12,233 nucleotides of DNA. Source: Syntrophaceae bacterium (lineage in GTDB: Bacteria; Desulfobacterota; Syntrophorhabdia; Syntrophorhabdales; WCHB1-27). Positions 7,620 through 12,233 of the stretch are shown here, piece after piece (positions within the stretch are counted from its first letter, which is position 1; the number at the start of each line of letters is the position of its first letter). The position numbers and the translations under genes are program-made. The notes beneath the pieces are model-generated. The model made no database searches, was not told the DNA's origin, and saw only the letters and a program-made list of their open reading frames with translations. The stretch spans positions 1-12,233 of the forward strand of contig PLSJ01000471.1 in NCBI GenBank assembly GCA_003165115.1. Direction: 5' to 3'.

Positions 7620-7991
7620 CTAAGACATCTCGTAATACCAGGGGAAATGGACCAGCATCCCCGCCTGCACCTGATCGATGACGAGCATCGCGAGCTCTTT
7701 TGCCCCTTTTGCCTCTTCCCACCCCGGCAGTTCGTAGAGGTCCCCGTTATCCGGTGGCATAAAAAACCCGCCGAGCCTTTCCGGGCTCCACGACGTCATC
7801 GCCCGAAGGGTTTCCTCCATCGCCATGTCCACCTCGACAAGCCCCTCCCTGACCGCCCACAAGGCAAGCCAGACCGCGTGGAGAGACGCCGGGTCGGCGG
7901 TCTCGCCTTTCTCCTCGAGCATCTTGGCCGCCTTCTGATTGACGGGCAGCAGGTTCAGCCGCAGAATGGTGCGCAGCCTTTCTTCGTCCAT
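7620..7991 (-). CDS. Hypothetical protein, 123 aa
   Basis: I do not recognise this protein family. It is 123 residues, without cysteines, predicted helical and acidic at the N-terminus (MDEERLRTILRLNLLP), and aromatic-rich toward the end (LHAVWLALWAVREG, HFPWYYEMS). No signal peptide or clear membrane helix is seen. An AAGGAG stretch lies about 11 bases before the ATG, slightly far but usable. It starts 47 bases downstream of the C_GCAxxG_C_C gene on the same strand, so the two are probably co-transcribed. Its length and consistent codon use support a real gene. It converges with the third SDR, with 52 bases between the stop codons. Confidence 0.65.
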   Translation of the reverse strand: MDEERLRTILRLNLLPVNQKAAKMLEEKGETADPASLHAVWLALWAVREGLVEVDMAMEETLRAMTSWSPERLGGFFMPPDNGDLYELPGWEEAKGAKELAMLVIDQVQAGMLVHFPWYYEMS

Positions 7992-8038
7992 GTCGCTTTG
8001 GACTCCTTATTTAGGCTTACCTGACCGGGAGGTTTTCT

Positions 8039-8488
8039 TCAGGCCGGCGAATGTCCGATGAGGGTCTCGACGATTTGTGCCGCGTCCCTGACGAACACGG
8101 GGCAGCGCGTCTCGAAGAGGCCCGCCGCCTTCGCCTGCGCCCTCGCCTCCGGTGTATGGATATCACACCCGAGCAGGTCGCGGCACTTTGTGGACGCGTG
8201 GCGCGCGGCAAATTCCCGGAGAAAACTCAACACGTGCGCGTAAGTCTCTTCTTTGGCCTGCTGGTTCCGGAAAGCCGTCATACCGTATTTTAGTCCCAGG
8301 ACCATGAGGGCGCCGGTCACCGCACCGCACGTCTCCCCCGAGCCGGCAAGCCCGCCGCCGAAAGCGCAGGCCACCCGGTACGCGGTCTCTTCATCCACAC
8401 CGAACTCAGGCGCGAACGCGGAAAACACTGCCTGGGAACAATTGAAGCCTTTCCTGAAACAGGAAACCGCCGCCTCTTGTTTTTCCAT
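8039..8488 (-). CDS. C_GCAxxG_C_C family redox protein
   Basis: This 149-residue protein belongs to the C_GCAxxG_C_C family (PF09719), a cysteine-rich, probably redox-active or metal-binding family common in anaerobes with no firmly established function. Visible signature parts are FNCSQAV (Cys17), ACAFGGGLAGSGETCGAVTGALMVLG in the middle (Cys41 and Cys54), KCRDLLGCD (Cys102 and Cys108) and RCP (Cys129), plus Cys10. The length is normal. GGGAGGGG lies about 6 bases before the ATG, and an extended -10 promoter lies a further ~30 bases upstream. No tail or membrane anchor is visible, so it is probably cytoplasmic. A 123-aa unknown protein follows 47 bases downstream. Confidence 0.88.
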   Translation of the reverse strand: MEKQEAAVSCFRKGFNCSQAVFSAFAPEFGVDEETAYRVACAFGGGLAGSGETCGAVTGALMVLGLKYGMTAFRNQQAKEETYAHVLSFLREFAARHASTKCRDLLGCDIHTPEARAQAKAAGLFETRCPVFVRDAAQIVETLIGHSPA

Positions 8489-8518
8489 ACCTACCCCTCC
8501 CGCGTATTTTTGTGACAG

Positions 8519-8527
8519 ATTATATCA
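8519..8527 (-). promoter_or_regulatory. Extended -10 promoter for the C_GCAxxG_C_C gene
   Basis: Read on the - strand, the sequence is TGATATAAT: a perfect TATAAT box (8519-8524) preceded by TG at the extended -10 position. No good -35 box is seen 15-18 bases upstream, which extended -10 promoters tolerate. Transcription would start near 8512, giving a leader of about 24 bases before the ATG at 8488. An imperfect dyad, GTGA-N9-TCAC (8512-8528), overlaps the box and could be an operator. Confidence 0.55.
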
Positions 8528-8673
8528 CGGATTGTATATGGGCGACGGAAATACCAGAAAACGCCTGCGTCGCCGCTTCTTGCAAGGCCGTGGCCGGGAG
8601 AAACCGATCAATTCAGCTTTTCGCAAAAAGGTGTTTATGGTAATATATGGCAACGCTGAAAAGGGGTGTGATC

Positions 8674-8778
8674 ATGGCGAAGAGTCACGACGTTAAGAAG
8701 GATTCCAAGAAGCAGGCCACCAAGACGTTGAAAGAAAAGAGGGAAGCCAAGAAAGAAAAGAAAGCAACGAAGGCTTGA
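8674..8778 (+). CDS. Small lysine-rich protein, 34 aa
   Basis: A 34-residue reading frame starts MAKSHDVKKDSKK and is almost entirely lysine, alanine, glutamate and threonine, with no cysteine or aromatic residue. AAGGGGTG lies a few bases before the ATG at good spacing. A possible -10 box (TAATAT, 8641-8646) lies about 30 bases upstream, although its -35 is poor. Very small basic proteins of this kind, starting with MAKS or similar and rich in KK and TLKEKR repeats, are seen in several environmental bacteria. I cannot name a function; nucleic-acid or ribosome binding is a guess from charge. The gene stands alone and converges with the MoaD-like gene 47 bases downstream. Confidence 0.6.
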   Translation: MAKSHDVKKDSKKQATKTLKEKREAKKEKKATKA

Positions 8779-8825
8779 GACGGGTTTTCGCATACGCCGC
8801 CTCAGATTCGGTCCTGAAGAGTTCG

Positions 8826-9065
8826 CTATCCGCCGCCGACGGGAGGAAAGAAGCTTAGTATGTCGCCGTCCAGGAGCACCTGGCCGGGACGTGCGTGAAT
8901 ACCGTTGACAATGATGATCTTCGGAATATTCTCGGGGAGTTTTAATCCGCTCGCGACCTCTTCTACCGTTGCCCCGTCCTCCAGGACTTTCGTAAACGAG
9001 AACATGTCGCTGCCTGGTGGAAGAAACGCGCGGAAAGTTGCGAATAAGCGTATCTCTACCCTCAT
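8826..9065 (-). CDS. MoaD/ThiS-family ubiquitin-like sulfur carrier
   Basis: This 79-residue beta-grasp protein ends in PPVGGG, the flexible glycine tail that MoaD and ThiS proteins use for adenylation and thiocarboxylate formation. The start (MRVEIRLFATFRAFLPPGS) and the late VLLDGDILSFFPPVGGG are typical of MoaD-like carriers, which supply sulfur for the molybdopterin dithiolene. Specialised paralogues serve thiamine, tungsten-enzyme or cysteine synthesis. GGGGGAG lies about 5 bases before the ATG and directly abuts a strong stem-loop. No MoaE, MoeB or aldehyde oxidoreductase gene is in the window, so the sulfur acceptor is unknown. It is last in the probable RNase-ligase-carrier transcription unit. 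Confidence 0.85.
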   Translation of the reverse strand: MRVEIRLFATFRAFLPPGSDMFSFTKVLEDGATVEEVASGLKLPENIPKIIIVNGIHARPGQVLLDGDILSFFPPVGGG

Positions 9066-9075
9066 GTCGGCTCCC

Positions 9076-9111
9076 CCATATCCGCCGCCCTCCCCTAGGC
9101 GGCGAATATGG
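9076..9111 (-). promoter_or_regulatory. Intercistronic stem-loop before the MoaD-like gene
   Basis: CCATATCCGCCGCC (9076-9089) and GGCGGCGAATATGG (9098-9111) pair over 14 positions with one mismatch around an 8-base loop. On the transcribed - strand the hairpin lies 6 bases after the ligase stop and runs straight into the GGGGGAG ribosome site of the MoaD-like gene. No U tract follows. It may stabilise the upstream mRNA, cause partial termination or influence MoaD translation. Confidence 0.6.
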
Positions 9112-9117
9112 ATGACA

Positions 9118-10701
9118 TCATTTGTACCTTAGCTTGAATCTCTGTATCTTGCCCGTGGAACTCTTCGGAAGCTCCGTGACGAACTCTATCCACCGGGGAT
9201 ACTTGTACTTGGCCATGCGGTCGAGGACCCACTGCTTCAGCTCTTTCTCCAGGTCCTCCGACGGCGCAAACCCCTGTTTGAGCACCACGAAAGCTTTGGG
9301 CTTCGCGAGACCCTTGTCGTCGTCCTTGCCGACCACCGCGACCTCGAGCACCGCGGGATTTTCCATGAGGCAGTTCTCGACTTCGACGGGCGACACCCAG
9401 ATCCCACCGACCTTGAGCATGTCATCCCCACGGCCCGCGCACCAGTAGAAGCCATCTTCATCGACGTAGTATTTGTCCCCCGAATTGATCCACTCGCCCT
9501 GCATGGTCAGGCGCGTCTTTTCCCGTTTGCGCCAGTACTGCTGCGCGGCGCTTGCGCCTTTGACGAGGAGTGTTCCTATCTCGCCCTTCGGGACCTCCTG
9601 ACCCTCGTCGTCGACAAGCTTCATCTCATAACCGGGTACGGGCTTGCCGGTCGACCCCGGCCTGACCTCTCCCTGGCGGTTCGAGATGAATATGTGGAGC
9701 ATCTCGGTCGAGCCTATGCCGTCAAGGATCTCGACGCCGAACCGTTTCTTCCAACGATGATAGAGATCGGGCGGCAGGGCCTCGCCCGCGGAGACACATA
9801 TCCGGACGGACGACAGTTCGTGCCTGGCGTTGGGGTCGACGCTGGCGCCCGTTTCCTTGTCCTGCTTCTCCTTATACGCGAGCATCTGCCCGTAGAGCGT
9901 GGGTATGCCAAAGAAAATGGTCGGGCGAAAACGCTCCATGTGGCGGAACACGCTCTCCGGGTTGGGCGGCTGTGCGTTGAGCACCACCGAGCCTCCGACG
10001 GAGAACGGTAAGTAGCCCGCGTTGCCGAGGCCGTACGCAAAGAAAAGCCGTGCCGCCGAGAAAAGGATGTCGTCCTCGGTTAAACCCAACACGCCGTTGC
10101 CAAAACCCTCGGAGGCGACGAGCATGTCGGCCTGGGAATGGATCGCCCCTTTGGGAGAGCCGGTCGAGCCTGAGCTGTAAAGCCAGAAGCCTGTGTCGTC
10201 TTTCGTCGTATACTCGGTCTTGAGGGTCTCCGGCGCGTGGCGGTACATCTGGCGAAAAGGAATGTGAGCGCCCTTGGTCTCCGAGATGACGATCATGTCC
10301 CGGAGATAGAGCAGGTCGCCCTTGATCTCGGCGACGATCGGGACCAGCTGTTCCGAAATGACCAGGACGCGCGCCCGGCTGTCGTTGAGGTAATACTCGT
10401 AATCGGAGGGCGTGAGCATGGTATTCACAGGGATAGGGACGGCGCCGATCTTGATGGCGCCATAAAAGACCGCGTAAAACTGGGGCACGTCGAGCATCAG
10501 CATCAGGATCCGGTCGTCCACGCGTACGCCCAATTCCCGGAAGGCGTTCGCCGTCTTGTTTACCATCTTCTGGATGTCATTGTACGTGTAATTCCGGTAT
10601 TCGGTGTAGACGGCGACCTTATGGCCCCGCCCCTGTCGTATGTTCCGATCGATAAAATAGTCTGTCGCGTTAAAGAACTCCTGCATCTCACCATGAACCA
10701 T
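9118..10701 (-). CDS. Benzoate-CoA ligase family enzyme (AMP-forming)
   Basis: This 527-residue ANL-superfamily ligase is full length and of the benzoate-CoA ligase type. It converts an aromatic carboxylate, ATP and CoA to the aroyl-CoA, AMP and pyrophosphate, the entry step of anaerobic aromatic degradation. The N-terminus (FFNATDYFIDRNIRQGRGHKVA) is characteristic of this group. Core motifs are the P-loop YSSGSTGSPKG (175-185), GIGSTEMLH (328-336), the hinge near GRGDDMLKVGGIWVSP (423-438) and LPKSSTGKIQR with catalytic Lys518. AGGAGG lies 6 bases before the ATG, which supports the longer MVHGEMQ start. It follows the beta-CASP gene by 30 bases and precedes the MoaD-like gene. A substituted benzoate or another cyclic acid is possible as substrate. 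The protein is cytoplasmic. Confidence 0.93.
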   Translation of the reverse strand: MVHGEMQEFFNATDYFIDRNIRQGRGHKVAVYTEYRNYTYNDIQKMVNKTANAFRELGVRVDDRILMLMLDVPQFYAVFYGAIKIGAVPIPVNTMLTPSDYEYYLNDSRARVLVISEQLVPIVAEIKGDLLYLRDMIVISETKGAHIPFRQMYRHAPETLKTEYTTKDDTGFWLYSSGSTGSPKGAIHSQADMLVASEGFGNGVLGLTEDDILFSAARLFFAYGLGNAGYLPFSVGGSVVLNAQPPNPESVFRHMERFRPTIFFGIPTLYGQMLAYKEKQDKETGASVDPNARHELSSVRICVSAGEALPPDLYHRWKKRFGVEILDGIGSTEMLHIFISNRQGEVRPGSTGKPVPGYEMKLVDDEGQEVPKGEIGTLLVKGASAAQQYWRKREKTRLTMQGEWINSGDKYYVDEDGFYWCAGRGDDMLKVGGIWVSPVEVENCLMENPAVLEVAVVGKDDDKGLAKPKAFVVLKQGFAPSEDLEKELKQWVLDRMAKYKYPRWIEFVTELPKSSTGKIQRFKLRYK

Positions 10702-10731
10702 AAGCTTCCTCCTGTTTTGTCGTTCGGTGCC

Positions 10732-12108
10732 CTAAATGACGAACTCCTCTTCCCTGTGGGGGACGTGCGTGACGAGGCCGAGCTGTTCTTCGACCAGCTT
10801 TGCGAAACCGACCGCCACGGCCTCCTCGCCGTGCACAATAAAGACTTCGGGCTTGCTGACGAATGAGGAGAGCCATTCAAGGAGCCCCGATTGATCCGCG
10901 TGGGCGGAAAAACCGTTGATCGTGTAAACTTTCGCCCGGACGGCAATCTCCTCGCCCAACACATGCACATGAGACGCACCGTCGACAATCCGTCTGCCGA
11001 GCGTTCCCCTCGCCTGGAAGCCCGTAAAAACGACGCTGCATTCCGGCCTCCAGAGGTTGTGTTTCAGGTGGTGGGCGACCCTGCCGCCTTCGCACATGCC
11101 GCTGCCGGCCATCACGACGGCGCCCGACTTTATCCGGTTGATCGCCTGCGATTCCTCGATTGACTCGGTGAAATGCAGCTTTATGGCATCGCCCTTGATC
11201 ACCCGGGAAAACCTCGCCGCTTCCTTATCGAAATATTGCTGGTGCGTCAAATATATCTTCGTTGCCTGTTCCGCAAGAGGACTGTCGATATAGACATCGA
11301 AGGGCGGCAGACGTTTTTCACGGACCAGCTCGTTCAGGATATAAAGGATATCCTGCGTCCTGCCGACGGCAAAGACAGGCATGATCACGTTGCCTCCCTT
11401 CCTGAAGGTGACTTTGACCGCCTCCGCAAGCTCGTCGATGCTCTCTTTGGCGCCTTTATGCAAGCGGTTTCCGTACGTCGACTCCATGACCACGTAGTCC
11501 GCGGCCGTATTGAGCTGCGGGTCCGCGATAATCGGGTTCCCTTTCTTGCCTATATCGCCGGAGAAAACGATCTTCTTCTCTGTGGGGCTGTCCTGGTACC
11601 AGAGGGCAAGGGTGCTCGACCCCAAAATGTGGCCGGCGTCGATGAAGCAATACTTGAGGCCCTTTCCCACGCGGCCCGTCTCTCCGTACGCCTTCTCCAC
11701 AAAAAACGGAAGAGCCGCCGCCACATCCTCTACCGTGTAAAGAGGCTCGAAAACGTGGTCTTTCCCCTGCCTCAGGGCCTTCTTCGTCTTCCATTCGGCA
11801 TCCTTTTCCTGTATGTGGGCCGAGTCGTGCAGCATGATCTTCACGAGCGCCGCCGTGGCGCCGGTAGTAATGATCTCCCCCTTGAAGCCTTCCTTCACCA
11901 GCTTCGGTATCAATCCCGAATGATCGATATGGGCGTGGGTGAGGAAGAGGCAGGTGATATCCGCGGGCTGAAAGGCGAAAGCGTGCCCGTTCTCCGCATT
12001 CTCGCCCTGCTGCATGCCGCAGTCGACAAGGAACTGCATGCCGTTTGCCGATAAGTGGTAACAGGACCCCGTCACCTGCCGCGCCGCCCCCAGAAACCTT
12101 ATTTTCAT
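10732..12108 (-). CDS. Beta-CASP metallo-beta-lactamase, predicted RNase (YSH1/CPSF-like)
   Basis: This 458-residue protein combines a metallo-beta-lactamase domain with a beta-CASP insertion, the architecture of RNA-processing nucleases related to CPSF73/Ysh1. Zinc-site motifs are complete: His58, His60, Asp62 and His63 in LTHAHIDHSG, His160 in DAGHILGS, Asp185 in FSGDIG, and His426 in VHGE. Beta-CASP motifs are ESTYGNR (209-215), GSGMCEGGR (335-343) and FSAHADQ with His403. It would cleave or trim RNA in the cytoplasm; the bacterial YSH1-type subgroup is poorly characterised. AGGAGGG lies about 6 bases before the ATG and a well-matched promoter lies upstream. It is first in a probable unit with the benzoate-CoA-type ligase 30 bases downstream, a pairing with no obvious functional reason. 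Confidence 0.93.
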   Translation of the reverse strand: MKIRFLGAARQVTGSCYHLSANGMQFLVDCGMQQGENAENGHAFAFQPADITCLFLTHAHIDHSGLIPKLVKEGFKGEIITTGATAALVKIMLHDSAHIQEKDAEWKTKKALRQGKDHVFEPLYTVEDVAAALPFFVEKAYGETGRVGKGLKYCFIDAGHILGSSTLALWYQDSPTEKKIVFSGDIGKKGNPIIADPQLNTAADYVVMESTYGNRLHKGAKESIDELAEAVKVTFRKGGNVIMPVFAVGRTQDILYILNELVREKRLPPFDVYIDSPLAEQATKIYLTHQQYFDKEAARFSRVIKGDAIKLHFTESIEESQAINRIKSGAVVMAGSGMCEGGRVAHHLKHNLWRPECSVVFTGFQARGTLGRRIVDGASHVHVLGEEIAVRAKVYTINGFSAHADQSGLLEWLSSFVSKPEVFIVHGEEAVAVGFAKLVEEQLGLVTHVPHREEEFVI

Positions 12109-12130
12109 CGATATCCCTCCTGTTCCTTAT

Positions 12131-12158
12131 TCTATACCCTCCCTCCCGGTTATTTCAA
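12131..12158 (-). promoter_or_regulatory. Sigma70-type promoter for the beta-CASP gene
   Basis: On the - strand TTGAAA (12153-12158) and TATAGA (12131-12136) are separated by 16 bases; TAGAAT two bases further on is an alternative -10 box with an 18-base spacer. Transcription would begin near 12124, leaving a short leader containing the AGGAGGG ribosome site before the ATG at 12108. Confidence 0.55.
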
Positions 12159-12233
12159 CCGCGCCGCGCTTTATCGACGGTTTGGCCCCATGAATCGCAC
12201 GCAAGGGGACCGGGGTTTCTTTGGGACGACGCG

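Noticed and set aside
8511..8529. CRP-like site (TGTGA...TCACG)
   Set aside because: The half-sites are separated by 9 bases rather than the 6 of a CRP site. It is kept only as a generic dyad overlapping the -10 box.
8253..8696. + strand open frame running through the C_GCAxxG_C_C gene and the following gap
   Set aside because: Most of it is antisense to a conserved protein and it reads through the promoter region. The real + strand gene there is the 34-codon ORF in another frame.
10237..10866. + strand open frame of 209 codons across the ligase start and beta-CASP end
   Set aside because: It overlaps two clear - strand genes and their intergenic ribosome site, and its translation has no recognisable domain.
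11173..12054. + strand open frame of 293 codons opposite the beta-CASP gene
   Set aside because: It is a shadow of a gene with complete catalytic motifs on the - strand. It has no family motifs of its own.

Overview
The window is GC-rich bacterial DNA. It looks like an anaerobic, aromatic-compound-degrading Gram-negative bacterium, most plausibly a Desulfobacterota or Syntrophorhabdus-type syntroph. The evidence is a benzoate-CoA-ligase-type enzyme, a cluster of CoA-thioester beta-oxidation genes, a ferredoxin-nitroreductase fusion, a C_GCAxxG_C_C-family protein and an outer-membrane protein of the kind found beside aromatic catabolism genes. The lineage is an inference from gene content; no rRNA or other phylogenetic marker is present.

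Region A (1-5398, all + strand) is a tightly packed catabolic operon. It begins with a damaged locus: the first ~95 codons of an acyl-CoA dehydrogenase run, out of frame, into the last ~122 codons of an AMP-forming acyl-CoA ligase. Six intact genes follow: a DUF35 zinc-ribbon/OB protein, an SCP-2-type thiolase, a methylmalonyl-CoA-epimerase-like VOC protein, a 2x[4Fe-4S] ferredoxin-nitroreductase fusion and two adjacent NAD-type short-chain dehydrogenases (SDRs). The dehydrogenase, DUF35-thiolase pair and SDR pair resemble the benzylsuccinyl-CoA (Bbs) and naphthylmethylsuccinyl-CoA (Bns) beta-oxidation logic. The CoA-transferase, hydratase and fumarate-adding enzyme of those pathways are not in the window, and the VOC and ferredoxin-nitroreductase genes are extra. 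The substrate is unknown.

Region B (5399-7567, + strand) has its own possible sigma70 promoter. It carries a signal-peptide-bearing outer-membrane beta-barrel protein interrupted by a frameshift near 6091-6102. A perfect 36-bp palindrome and a third SDR follow.

Region C (7568-8825) is a small accessory region. On the - strand is a C_GCAxxG_C_C protein with an extended -10 promoter, followed by an uncharacterised 123-aa protein. On the + strand is a 34-codon lysine-rich ORF.

Region D (8826-12233, - strand) is probably one transcription unit, read from right to left: a beta-CASP metallo-beta-lactamase RNase/CPSF-like protein with a good promoter, a benzoate-CoA-ligase-family enzyme, an intercistronic stem-loop and a MoaD/ThiS-like sulfur carrier. 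The ligase could feed CoA-activated aromatic acids into the pathway on the other strand.

No rRNA, tRNA, CRISPR array, insertion sequence or integrase was recognised. No gap without a gene exceeds 300 bases; the longest is 5399-5616.
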